64,000 bases of DNA from SELP01 sp035969385. Its GTDB lineage: Bacteria; Pseudomonadota; Alphaproteobacteria; Rhodobacterales; Rhodobacteraceae. The stretch is taken from positions 50,438 to 114,437 of the forward strand of contig NZ_JAYKKJ010000011.1 of assembly GCF_035969385.1 (NCBI RefSeq), in the 5' to 3' direction. The notes under the pieces are model-generated. The model saw only the letters and a program-made list of their open reading frames with translations. It searched no databases and was not told the origin of the DNA. Shown in pieces: positions 25,566-33,527 of the stretch. Each line of letters opens with the position of its first letter. Positions within the stretch are counted from its first letter, which is position 1. A program made the position numbers and the translations under genes.

Positions 25566-25655
25566 TGCCGCAACATCCTCGTTGCGGCACTAACGCAATA
25601 AGATTGCGTCTTTCCTCCCGTGTCGGGAACATTGCGCAACTTTTTCGACGCAACG
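25566..25655. promoter_or_regulatory. Cluster of TTGCG/CGCAA inverted repeats in the transporter leader
   Basis: The 298-bp spacer upstream of the binding-protein gene holds a perfect 9-bp inverted repeat (TGCCGCAAC/GTTGCGGCA, 25566-25589, 6-base spacer), a second one (ACGCAAT/ATTGCGT, 25593-25609), and an 8-bp palindrome TTGCGCAA at 25632-25639 followed by further GCAAC motifs. They could be operator sites for the AraC regulator next door or leader hairpins. The rest of the spacer shows no gene. Confidence 0.45.
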
Positions 25656-25765
25656 TCAATGACCTTCATCAGGTTTTCTGATCACAAAAGCGACGTTGGA
25701 CCGTTATGTTTGCGACATGCCCGATGTATGCAATTGCATGCGGAAGCAGCCCACGTCGGACCTGC

Positions 25766-26602
25766 CTATCGGGGATTTGCAATCGGTCCCAAACGGCGGA
25801 AGGCCGATGGCGTCTGCCCGGTGGCGCTGTGAAACGCGCGGCTGAAATAGGCGGGAGAGGTAAAGCCAAGATTGGCCGCGATCGCCTGCACCGGCTGCCG
25901 GGTTTGCCGCAGCAGCATCCGTGCTTCGAACAGGGTTCGGTCATTCAGAATGGCAAGGGCGGATTTGCCGCAGGTCTGCTTGCAGCAGCGGGTCAGATGG
26001 GTGGGCGTCACCCCAAGCGCGGCAGCATATTCCGCGACCCCCTTGGACGATCTGAAATCCCGGTCCACCAGATCGGAATAGGCCGCGACCAGTTTCGCGG
26101 CGGCGCTGGTCGTGCGGTCCTTGCCGGCCGGCTCCTGTTCGGCCTGAAGGTCCATCTGCCGTTCGAACAGCACCGACAACAGGCCAAGATGGTAATGGGC
26201 CGCGCGGCTGTGTCCCGAGCGGGCCGAGACGAGTTCCCGTTCCAGATTGTCGAACAACTGGGCCAGTTCCTTTTGTCCAAGCACATCGCGCAACCGCAGA
26301 TGCACCGGTTCGTCCGGCCATTCGGCAGCCATGGCGGCGGGAATGGTCAGCATCTGGCCAAAAACCGTCGGCCCGACCTCGAATCCATACATGGTGCGAG
26401 CGGGGATGAAGATCAGGTTGTTCGGCCCATAGCCGCGCGTCAGACCGGCGATGGTGATCCGCCCCTGACCTTTCCCGATGTACAAAAGCCGGGGAGAGCT
26501 GTGGCTGCGCATCGCCTCGGTCCGCCATTTGCCGGTGGACGAATTGTAGCCGACCGCGGTCAGCGACAGGCGATTGGCCAAAGCCGGATCCTGAAAGTCC
26601 AT
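25766..26602 (-). CDS. AraC-family transcriptional regulator
   Basis: The 278-residue protein has an N-terminal AraC ligand-binding cupin-like region ('YIGKGQGRITIAGLTRGYGP') and a C-terminal double HTH at about 175-275 ('GVAEYAAALGVTPTHLTRCC', 'VQAIAANLGFTSPAYFSRAF', 'TGQTPSAFR'). I chose ATG 26602 because GAGGGGATGG precedes it; a further 21 codons upstream have no clear start signal. It lies upstream of the peptide transporter in the same direction, and may regulate it, but this is inferred from position only. Confidence 0.88.
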   Translation of the reverse strand: MDFQDPALANRLSLTAVGYNSSTGKWRTEAMRSHSSPRLLYIGKGQGRITIAGLTRGYGPNNLIFIPARTMYGFEVGPTVFGQMLTIPAAMAAEWPDEPVHLRLRDVLGQKELAQLFDNLERELVSARSGHSRAAHYHLGLLSVLFERQMDLQAEQEPAGKDRTTSAAAKLVAAYSDLVDRDFRSSKGVAEYAAALGVTPTHLTRCCKQTCGKSALAILNDRTLFEARMLLRQTRQPVQAIAANLGFTSPAYFSRAFHSATGQTPSAFRRLGPIANPR

Positions 26603-26701
26603 GTCCCATCCCCTCGACACGTGTTCGATATGTGCAAGTTTGGACCGGGCGCGCCTGTAAAACAACGGCAGAACCGGGCGGAAACAGTCAATTTCCGGGG
26701 A

Positions 26702-27586
26702 TTACCCTGTGGATAACTTCTGTATCTTTTCCCATCCGGCCATTCGGGCCCGAAACCAAGTTCTTTGACGCTTGGCATATTGGCGGCTGGCGATGATGGC
26801 GCGCTCGCGCGCGTCTTCAAGCGTGATCTCGCCTTTCAGATGCGCGATCAGCTCGGGCGCGCCGATGGCCTTGGACGACAGATGTGCCGGGTTCCAATTG
26901 GGCAGCATCGCTTGTGCCTCTTCCAGCGCGCCTTGGGACAGCATCATGTCGAACCGCCGGGCAATCCGGTCGTTCAGCCATTCTTTTTCCGGCATCAAGA
27001 CCACGCAATGGGCCTGATCGGCGGGCAGAAGCGGTGGCGGTGTGTCGGCCTGCCAGTCCGCGATCCCGCGCCCGGTGGCGCGCAGCACCTCCCACGCCCG
27101 TTGAACGCGGGCGCGGTTGTTCAGGTCGATCCGGTCGCGGCTGCGGGGGTCAAGGTCGGCCACAAGCCGGGGCAGGGGAATCGTGTCGGCCTCTGCCCGG
27201 ATATCTGGCGGGGTTGCGGGGATCTCGGCCAACCCTTCGGTCAGCGCTGTTAGATAGAGCCCGGTTCCCCCGACGATGATTGGCCGCTCCGGCCCGGACA
27301 AAAAGGGGGTTACGTCGCGCAGCCAGTGGCCCACGGAATAGTCCGCGTCATAGGGCAAATGACCATAAAGCGCGTGCGGCGCGACCGCCTCTTCGTCCCG
27401 GCTGGGCCGGGCGGTCAGGATGCGCCAACCGTCGAAGATTTGCAGCGCGTCGGCATTCACCACGATCCCGCCCGACCCCGCCGCGATCGCCAGCGCCAGC
27501 GCCGACTTGCCCGAGGCAGTCGGCCCGGCAATCACCACTGGCAGGTCCGCCGGAATGGCGGACAGATCAAGGCCTGTGTCGCTCAT
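26702..27586 (-). CDS. miaA: tRNA dimethylallyltransferase MiaA
   Basis: The 294-residue enzyme attaches a dimethylallyl group to A37 of tRNAs reading UNN codons. It has the P-loop 'GPTASGKSALA', 'YSVGHWLRD', 'IIVGGTGLYLTALTEGL', 'LNNRARVQRAWEVL', 'SSKAIGAPELIAHL' and the C-terminal 'SRQYAKRQRTWFR'. The usual DSMQVY motif reads 'NADALQIF', a variant seen in Rhodobacteraceae. It is divergent from pyrH with about 140 bp between the starts. Confidence 0.95.
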   Translation of the reverse strand: MSDTGLDLSAIPADLPVVIAGPTASGKSALALAIAAGSGGIVVNADALQIFDGWRILTARPSRDEEAVAPHALYGHLPYDADYSVGHWLRDVTPFLSGPERPIIVGGTGLYLTALTEGLAEIPATPPDIRAEADTIPLPRLVADLDPRSRDRIDLNNRARVQRAWEVLRATGRGIADWQADTPPPLLPADQAHCVVLMPEKEWLNDRIARRFDMMLSQGALEEAQAMLPNWNPAHLSSKAIGAPELIAHLKGEITLEDARERAIIASRQYAKRQRTWFRARMAGWEKIQKLSTG

Positions 27587-27727
27587 CTGATCCCCTGTTG
27601 TCCGCGTTGCCCCCCGTTGGGGCGGGAAAAACCGCCACGCGCGGCCCGCAGCTTATTGAACCCGCGCCCCTTTTCATACATCTTGCGCCCGGAAGAAAGC
27701 ACCCCCCAAGTTTTGGAAGGCCCCGCC

Positions 27728-28465
27728 ATGACCGACACAAGCGACGACACCGGAAAAACCACCTTCAACCGCGTCATGCTGAAGATTTCCGGGGAGGCGC
27801 TGATGGGGGACACGGCATTCGGCCTGCATCCGCCAACGGTCGAGCGGATCGCCCGCGAAGTGAAATCGGTCCACGACATGGGCGTCGAGATTTGCATGGT
27901 CATCGGCGGCGGCAACATTTTCCGCGGTCTTCAGGGCAGCGCCCAGGGGATGGAGCGGACAACCGCCGACTACATGGGGATGCTGGCCACGGTGATGAAC
28001 GCGCTGGCCATGCAATCTGCGCTGGAAGGGCTGGGGGTCTTCACCCGCGTCATCAGCGCCATCCGCATGGACGAGGTGGCCGAGCCCTATATCCGCCGTC
28101 GCGCCGTCCGCCACCTTGAAAAGAAACGGGTCTGCATCTTTGCCGCCGGTACCGGCAACCCCTATTTCACCACCGACACCGCCGCGACCCTGCGGGCCAA
28201 CGAAATGAACTGCGAGGCGATCTTCAAAGGCACCAAGGTGGACGGGGTCTATAACAAGGACCCAGTGAAACACGCCGATGCCACACGCTATGACACGGTC
28301 AGCTATGATGACGTGTTGCAGAAACGACTTGGCGTCATGGATGCCTCTGCCATCGCCTTGGCCCGCGACAACGACCTGCCGATCATCGTTTTCAGTTTGG
28401 ATGAACCCGGCGGGTTCAAGGGCATTCTGGCCGGTGAAGGCACCTACACCAAGGTCCACGGATAG
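27728..28465 (+). CDS. pyrH: UMP kinase
   Basis: The 245-residue bacterial UMP kinase phosphorylates UMP to UDP. Motifs: 'MLKISGEALMG', 'MVIGGGNIFRG', 'VCIFAAGTGNPYFTTDTAA', 'FKGTKVDGVYNKDP' and 'VMDASAIALARDNDLPIIVF'. The ATG at 27728 has GGAAGG upstream. It begins the pyrH-frr-uppS-cdsA-dxr-rseP-bamA-type cluster conserved widely in Proteobacteria. A longer upstream reading frame in other frames is noise. Confidence 0.97.
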   Translation: MTDTSDDTGKTTFNRVMLKISGEALMGDTAFGLHPPTVERIAREVKSVHDMGVEICMVIGGGNIFRGLQGSAQGMERTTADYMGMLATVMNALAMQSALEGLGVFTRVISAIRMDEVAEPYIRRRAVRHLEKKRVCIFAAGTGNPYFTTDTAATLRANEMNCEAIFKGTKVDGVYNKDPVKHADATRYDTVSYDDVLQKRLGVMDASAIALARDNDLPIIVFSLDEPGGFKGILAGEGTYTKVHG

Positions 28466-28574
28466 CGCCTGCACAAGCGCTGCACGATCCCGGGGGCGGA
28501 TGGTCTATACATTTGCCCCCTCGTGGACTAAACCCTTTCGCAATCAACTGCCCCAAGAAGAGTGAGCAGAGCAG

Positions 28575-29138
28575 ATGTCCGATGATTTCGAACTCGATAC
28601 CGATGACCTGACCCGCCGCATGGACGGAGCGCTTGCCGCGTTGCGCACTGAATTCGCATCCTTGCGGACCGGCCGTGCCTCGGCCTCTATGCTGGAGCCG
28701 GTTCAGGTGGATGCCTACGGCCAGATGACCCCGATCAATCAGGTCGGCACCGTGAACGTGCCCGAACCGCGCATGGTCACGATCAACGTCTGGGACAAGG
28801 GGCTTGTCGGCAAGGTGGAAAAGGCGATCCGGGAAAGCGGGCTGGGGATCAATCCGCAGCTGAACGGCACCATCATCATGCTGCCGATCCCGGAGTTGAA
28901 CGAGGAACGCCGCCGCGAGCTGACCAAGGTCGCCGGCAACTATGCCGAACACGCCCGTGTGGCAATCCGCAACCTGCGTCGCGACGGGATGGATCAGGTC
29001 AAGAAGGCCAAGGCCGATGGTCTGTCCGAGGACGATCAGAAGTTCTGGGAATCCGAAGTTCAGGACCTGACCGACACCTACGTCAAGAAGATCGACGCGA
29101 TGCTGGAAACCAAGCAAGCCGAGATCATGCAGGTCTGA
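28575..29138 (+). CDS. frr: Ribosome recycling factor
   Basis: The 187-residue protein has the RRF fold signature: 'RMDGALAALRTEFASLRTGR', 'TPINQVGTVNVPEPRM', 'NPQLNGTIIMLPIPELNEER' and 'AIRNLRRDGMDQVKKAKADG'. With EF-G it splits post-termination ribosomes. It lies about 110 bp after pyrH; the spacer contains a GGGGGC/GCCCCC pair without a T-run, so readthrough from pyrH is likely. Confidence 0.97.
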   Translation: MSDDFELDTDDLTRRMDGALAALRTEFASLRTGRASASMLEPVQVDAYGQMTPINQVGTVNVPEPRMVTINVWDKGLVGKVEKAIRESGLGINPQLNGTIIMLPIPELNEERRRELTKVAGNYAEHARVAIRNLRRDGMDQVKKAKADGLSEDDQKFWESEVQDLTDTYVKKIDAMLETKQAEIMQV

Positions 29139-29171
29139 CGGGTTACCCCGTCGCGTAAAAAGGAAGTGGTG

Positions 29172-29906
29172 ATGGCGAAAGACAGCCAGAAAAACGGCCC
29201 GCGTCACGTCGCCATCATCATGGACGGCAACGGCCGCTGGGCGCAGATGCGCGGGCGGCCGCGTCTTTTCGGGCACCACGCCGGGGCCAAACGGGTCCGC
29301 GAGATCGTGGAATCCTGTCCCGAACTGGGCGTCAAGTATTTGACGATCTTCGCCTTTTCGACCGAGAACTGGAAACGCACCCAGACCGAAGTTGCCGGTC
29401 TGATGAAGCTGTTCAAACGCTACATCCAGCGCGAGGCCCGCGACCTGTTCGAGGCGGGTGTCCGGGTCCGGTTTATCGGCGACCGGGTGAAACTGGCCGA
29501 CGATCTGGTGGACCTGATGGACCACCTGGAACTGCTGACCGAGAAGAACGACAAATGCCACCTGACCGTCGCCATCAACTATGGCGGCCGGGACGAGGTG
29601 ACCCGCGCGGCCAAGCGGCTGGCCTATGAGGTCGAACAGGGCCGCCTGTCCTACAAGGACGTGGACGCCGAAACGCTGGCGAAATTCCTTGATACCCATG
29701 TGCTGCCCGACCCCGACCTTGTGATCCGCACCAGCGGCGAAGCACGGATTTCCAACTTCCTACTCTGGCAATCGGCCTATGCGGAATACGAATTCGTCGA
29801 TACGCTCTGGCCGGATTTTACCCGCGCCGAATTTGCCCGCGTGGTCGGCAATTTCTCGGGCCGGGATCGCCGGTTCGGCGCGGTGCGAGAGGCCGATGTC
29901 AACTGA
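29172..29906 (+). CDS. uppS: Isoprenyl (undecaprenyl) diphosphate synthase
   Basis: The 244-residue cis-prenyltransferase makes the C55 lipid carrier for peptidoglycan. Visible: the catalytic 'IIMDGNGRWA', 'HHAGAKRVREIVE', 'LTIFAFSTENWKR', 'AINYGGRDEVTRA', 'DPDLVIRTSGEARISNFLLW' and 'FVDTLWPDFT'. ATG 29172 follows AGGAAG; an upstream GTG at 29166 is in frame. The 3' end overlaps cdsA by 11 bases. Confidence 0.96.
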   Translation: MAKDSQKNGPRHVAIIMDGNGRWAQMRGRPRLFGHHAGAKRVREIVESCPELGVKYLTIFAFSTENWKRTQTEVAGLMKLFKRYIQREARDLFEAGVRVRFIGDRVKLADDLVDLMDHLELLTEKNDKCHLTVAINYGGRDEVTRAAKRLAYEVEQGRLSYKDVDAETLAKFLDTHVLPDPDLVIRTSGEARISNFLLWQSAYAEYEFVDTLWPDFTRAEFARVVGNFSGRDRRFGAVREADVN

Positions 29907-30681
29907 GGGCGGCAACTGGACCGACCTTCGGGCGCGGGTTCTGTCCGCGCTGGTGATGGTCGTGATCGGCGCCGGGGCGATCTGGGCCGGGGGGCTTGCA
30001 CTTGCCGCGCTTGGGGTGGTTGTGACCGGGCTGATGATCTGGGAACTGGCCCGGATGGTGATCCCCGACAACAGCGCCAAGCATGTGGCCGCGGGTGCGC
30101 TTGGGGCCGTGTTCATGGCGCTCGCGTTTTGGCCCGGCGGCCTGCCATCTTTCCTGTTGTTCTTAGCCGTTCCAGCGCTTCTGGCCTCGGAGGGCCGGAA
30201 ACTGCGCCTTTGGGTGCCGCTCTATGCCTATGGCCTACAAATGGCGGTCTGGTATCTGGTAATGCTGCGCGGGGCCGATGGCGGGTTGTTCGCGATCATT
30301 TGGGTCGTGCTGGTGATCGTCGCGTCTGACGTTATGGGCTATTTCGCGGGCCGGACGATGGGCGGGCCGAAATTCTGGCCGCGCGTCAGCCCCAAGAAGA
30401 CTTGGTCGGGGACTATCGCGGGCTGGGTCGGGGCCGGGTTGATCGGCTGGGCCCTGGTCGTATTCGATGGCGCCCCGGCGATCCTGATCCTGATGTCGAT
30501 CCTGACCGCCTTTGCCGGGCAGATGGGCGATATCGCCGAAAGCGCGATCAAGCGGGCGACCGGCATCAAGGACAGTTCAAACCTGATCCCCGGCCACGGC
30601 GGCCTTCTGGACCGCTTCGATGCGCTGGCCGGGGCATGGCTGTTCCTGCTTCTGTTCAACATGCTGTTTTCCGGGGCCTGA
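29896..30681 (+). CDS. cdsA: Phosphatidate cytidylyltransferase
   Basis: The 261-residue integral membrane enzyme makes CDP-diacylglycerol from phosphatidate and CTP. About seven hydrophobic spans are seen; the CDS signature lies in 'SDVMGYFAGRTMGG' followed by 'SPKKTWSG' and 'IKDSSNLIPGHGGLLDRFD'. I placed the start at ATG 29896, inside the end of uppS, since GAGAGG precedes it and the first membrane segment begins about 15 residues later. A longer frame back to 29779 would lie wholly within uppS. Confidence 0.93.
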   Translation: MSTEGGNWTDLRARVLSALVMVVIGAGAIWAGGLALAALGVVVTGLMIWELARMVIPDNSAKHVAAGALGAVFMALAFWPGGLPSFLLFLAVPALLASEGRKLRLWVPLYAYGLQMAVWYLVMLRGADGGLFAIIWVVLVIVASDVMGYFAGRTMGGPKFWPRVSPKKTWSGTIAGWVGAGLIGWALVVFDGAPAILILMSILTAFAGQMGDIAESAIKRATGIKDSSNLIPGHGGLLDRFDALAGAWLFLLLFNMLFSGA

Positions 30682-30682
30682 C

Positions 30683-31849
30683 GTGCGGCGGATTTCGGTC
30701 TTTGGGGCAACCGGCAGCATCGGGCAGAACACGCTCGACCTGATTGCCCGTGACCCGGACCGGTATGACGTGGTTGCGCTGACCGGCGGGCAGAACATCG
30801 ACCAACTGGCCCGCGATGCAATCCGGTTCCGCGCGGATGTGGCCGTTACCGCCGACCCGGCGCTATTGCCCGCGTTGCGCGACAGGCTTGCCGGAAGCGG
30901 GGTTGAGGCGGCAGCGGGCGAGCCCGCGTTGATCGAGGCCGCGCAGCGCCCCGCCGATTGGGTCATGTCCGCTATTGTCGGGGCCGCGGGCCTGCGCCCG
31001 GGGATCGAAGCGGTCCGACAAGGGGCGACGCTGGCGCTGGCCAATAAGGAATCGCTGGTCTGCGCCGGTCCGATCCTTACGGCCGAGGCCGCCGCGCATG
31101 GCGCCCGCATCCTGCCAGTCGACAGCGAACATTCCGCCGTGTTCCAGGCCTTGATCGGAGAAGACCTCGCCGCCGTGGAACGGGTGATCATCACCGCGTC
31201 CGGCGGCGCATTCCGTGACTGGTCATTGGAGGACATGGCCCGCGCCACCGTCGCGCAGGCCTCGGCCCATCCAAACTGGGCAATGGGGCAGCGGATCACC
31301 ATCGACAGCGCGTCGATGTTCAACAAGGCGCTGGAAGTCATTGAAGCGCATGAATTTTTCGGCCTCACGCCGGATCAGATCGAGGTGCTGGTGCATCCCG
31401 AAAGCCTTGTTCATGCGCTGGTTGGGTTTCAGGATGGGGCGCTGATGGCCCATGTCGGCCCCCCTGATATGCGCCACGCCATCGGGTTCGCCCTGAACCA
31501 CCCAAACCGGCACCCCCTGCCGGTCGAGCGTCTGGACCTTGCCAAGATCGGGCAACTGACCTTTCGCGCGCCAGATGAGGCCCGCTATCCCGCGCTGCGC
31601 CTTGCCCGCGAGGTGATGGAAACGGGCGGCTATGCGGGGGCGGCCTTCAACGCCGCGAAAGAGGCCGCTCTGGATGCGTTCATCGCCGAAAAAATCGGGT
31701 TCATGGACATGTCCGGGGTCGTGGAAGACACGCTCGCCCAAATCTCTCCCGATCTGGGGCTGCAAAATGCCCCGATGTGCCTAGATAGGGTGGCAGAGAT
31801 CGACACGCAGGCCCGGCGGATCGCCGCCGCGCTTGCCCAAAAGAATTAG
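30683..31849 (+). CDS. dxr: 1-deoxy-D-xylulose 5-phosphate reductoisomerase
   Basis: The 388-residue enzyme forms MEP in the non-mevalonate isoprenoid pathway. It starts with a GTG at 30683, one base after the cdsA stop, directly before the NADPH-binding 'SVFGATGSIGQNT'. Other landmarks: 'LANKESLVCAGP', 'PVDSEHSAVFQ', 'ITASGGAFRDW', 'HPNWAMGQRITIDSASMFNK' and 'VHPESLVHALV'. An in-frame ATG at 30620 lies inside cdsA and gives a non-homologous extension. Confidence 0.96.
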   Translation: MRRISVFGATGSIGQNTLDLIARDPDRYDVVALTGGQNIDQLARDAIRFRADVAVTADPALLPALRDRLAGSGVEAAAGEPALIEAAQRPADWVMSAIVGAAGLRPGIEAVRQGATLALANKESLVCAGPILTAEAAAHGARILPVDSEHSAVFQALIGEDLAAVERVIITASGGAFRDWSLEDMARATVAQASAHPNWAMGQRITIDSASMFNKALEVIEAHEFFGLTPDQIEVLVHPESLVHALVGFQDGALMAHVGPPDMRHAIGFALNHPNRHPLPVERLDLAKIGQLTFRAPDEARYPALRLAREVMETGGYAGAAFNAAKEAALDAFIAEKIGFMDMSGVVEDTLAQISPDLGLQNAPMCLDRVAEIDTQARRIAAALAQKN

Positions 31850-31861
31850 ACCAAGAGGCCC

Positions 31862-33172
31862 ATGGCAGATTTCATCCCCATTTTTGGCAACATCGGCTGG
31901 ACCCTTGCCGCCTTCGTCGTCGCACTGTCAGTGATCGTCGCGATCCATGAATACGGCCATTATATCGTCGGGCGCTGGTCCGGCATCCATGCCGAGGTGT
32001 TCTCGCTGGGTTTTGGCCCGGTGATCTGGAGCCGGATGGACAAGCACGGCACCCGTTGGCAGATCGCAGCGCTGCCATTGGGTGGCTATGTGAAGTTTTT
32101 GGGGGATGCCAATGCCGCCAGCGCGGGCGGCACCAAGGGCGGGCGCAACACCATGCTGGGCGCACCGCTTTGGGCCCGGTCGGCAACAGTTTTTGCCGGG
32201 CCTCTGGCCAATTTCATCTTTTCCGCTGTGGTCTTTGCCATTTTTGGGATGATCTACGGCATCGTGTCCTATCCGATGACCGTTCGCAGCGTCCCTGACC
32301 TTCCTGCGCCCTATGTTGTGGAAATTCAGGAAGGCGACCAGATCCTTGCGATCGAGGGGATGGAGATCAGCCGGGGCGAGGATCTGTCCGACGTGCTGGA
32401 CGCGCTGCCGCTGGAACCCGCGCTGGACTATACCATCCGCCGGAACGGGACCGAGATGGTCGTCCTTGGCCCTTACCCGGAGACCACCGCCGTCCAAAGC
32501 GTCAGTTTCGACAAACCCGCCGCACCCGCGGGCGTGAAAGAGGGCGATGTGGTCACCGCGATCAACGGGCAGCCGGTCTTTGCCTTCGATCAGATGATCC
32601 AAATCGTGAACGCGTCGGGCGGGGGCGATCTGATCCTTGATATCTGGCGGGCAGGGGAGACGCTGCAAATCGCGATCACGCCCGAGATGTCGGATGTGAC
32701 CCGCTCTGACGGCACTTTTGAAACCCGCTATATCATGGGGATCAACGGCGGCATCGTGCTGGACGCGGAAACCGAGTTTCCGGGCCTGTGGACGGCGATT
32801 GAAAACGGCGTCTGGCAGGTTTGGTACCTAATCAAGCTGTCCCTGTCAGCAATGTGGTACATGATCGTCGGCGATATCTCGACCTGCAACCTGTCCAGCC
32901 CGGTCGGGATCGCGCAGGCGTCCGGTGCCATGGCATCCGCGGGACTCGAGGAATTCATCGGCTTCATTGGTGTCATTTCCACCGCAGTGGGCATGCTAAA
33001 CCTGTTCCCGATCCCGGTTCTGGACGGCGGCCATCTTGTGTTCCACGCCTACGAGGCCGTGGCCCGCAAGCCCCCGTCGGACAAGGTGCTGCGGGTGATG
33101 TACACGATCGGGCTGACCCTGATCCTGTCGCTGATGGTCTTCGCGCTGACCAACGAACTGTTCCTCTGCTAG
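31862..33172 (+). CDS. rseP: RIP zinc metalloprotease RseP
   Basis: The 436-residue site-2 protease has the zinc motif HEYGH (His29, Glu30, His33) in the first membrane span, tandem PDZ-like domains at about 130-310, and the C-terminal 'NLFPIPVLDGGHLVFHAYEA' zinc ligand motif. It cleaves anti-sigma factors or signal peptide remnants within the inner membrane. Standard place between dxr and bamA; here a 41-aa gene and a terminator lie between it and bamA. Confidence 0.95.
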   Translation: MADFIPIFGNIGWTLAAFVVALSVIVAIHEYGHYIVGRWSGIHAEVFSLGFGPVIWSRMDKHGTRWQIAALPLGGYVKFLGDANAASAGGTKGGRNTMLGAPLWARSATVFAGPLANFIFSAVVFAIFGMIYGIVSYPMTVRSVPDLPAPYVVEIQEGDQILAIEGMEISRGEDLSDVLDALPLEPALDYTIRRNGTEMVVLGPYPETTAVQSVSFDKPAAPAGVKEGDVVTAINGQPVFAFDQMIQIVNASGGGDLILDIWRAGETLQIAITPEMSDVTRSDGTFETRYIMGINGGIVLDAETEFPGLWTAIENGVWQVWYLIKLSLSAMWYMIVGDISTCNLSSPVGIAQASGAMASAGLEEFIGFIGVISTAVGMLNLFPIPVLDGGHLVFHAYEAVARKPPSDKVLRVMYTIGLTLILSLMVFALTNELFLC

Positions 33173-33240
33173 GCGATCACCGCGCGAAACCTACAAACCG
33201 TCCAACCCTTGCCACCTTTGCGCCACATTTCGCGGGGATA

Positions 33241-33262
33241 GTTCGAACAACGACATTCGAAC
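33241..33262. promoter_or_regulatory. Twin TTCGAA inverted repeat upstream of a 41-aa gene
   Basis: GTTCGAA (33241-33247) and TTCGAAC (33256-33262) form a perfect 7-bp inverted repeat with an 8-base spacer, and each arm contains the palindrome TTCGAA, 14 bp apart. It lies 16 bases before the small gene, in a position suited to an operator. The spacing excludes the standard SOS box. Confidence 0.4.
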
Positions 33263-33277
33263 CTACGGGGCAATGCC

Positions 33278-33403
33278 ATGCAGACGATCAACGCCGGATA
33301 CCGCAGCCTGTCTTTCCTGTTCAGCCTAAACCTGGACCGGCTGATGTACGGCGCCGCCATCATTGCGGCGCTTTGGCTCGGGTCCCTGCTCGGGTCCTTC
33401 TGA
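33278..33403 (+). CDS. 41-aa small membrane protein
   Basis: The ORF from ATG 33278 encodes a protein with a polar start ('MQTINAGYRSLSFLFSLNLD') and a single hydrophobic span ('YGAAIIAALWLGSLLGSF'). It stands between rseP and bamA with its own terminator downstream (33438-33465) and a symmetrical TTCGAA repeat just upstream, which together suggest an independent gene. The ribosome site (ACGGGG) is weak. Function unknown. Similar in design to the 40-aa protein at 47464. Confidence 0.55.
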   Translation: MQTINAGYRSLSFLFSLNLDRLMYGAAIIAALWLGSLLGSF

Positions 33404-33437
33404 CGGGGATAACTCCACCCGCCTGTGGATAAGATAT

Positions 33438-33465
33438 GCGCGCCTTCGGGCGCGTTCTTCGTTTT
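33438..33465 (+). terminator. Intrinsic terminator before bamA
   Basis: CGCGCC (33439-33444), a TTCG tetraloop, GGCGCG (33449-33454), then TTCTTCGTTTT. Terminates the rseP/41-aa-gene transcript, so bamA needs its own promoter. Confidence 0.8.
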
Positions 33466-33492
33466 GACAAGCCCCCCCCAAACAGCTACTTC
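33464..33492 (+). promoter_or_regulatory. Probable sigma-70 promoter of bamA
   Basis: TTGACA at 33464-33469, a 17-base spacer, and TACTTC at 33487-33492. If transcription starts near 33499, the ATG at 33507 would be too close, which favours the downstream bamA starts. Confidence 0.5.
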
Positions 33493-33527
33493 ATCTTGTA
33501 TCTGGGATGTCTGAAGTGGCTGGATTT

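Noticed and set aside
23779..25593. A 604-codon plus-strand open reading opposite the peptide-binding protein
   Set aside because: The minus-strand protein has a Tat signal and family motifs; the plus frame is low-complexity His/Val/Gly sequence.
25941..26609. A 222-codon alternative reading overlapping the AraC gene on the same strand
   Set aside because: It is an out-of-frame shadow; the AraC frame has the two HTH motifs and a ribosome site.
33241..33262. Reading the TTCGAA repeat as a second small-gene SOS box
   Set aside because: The GAAC motifs are 10 bases apart rather than 7, and no GTTC-N7-GTTC arrangement exists there.
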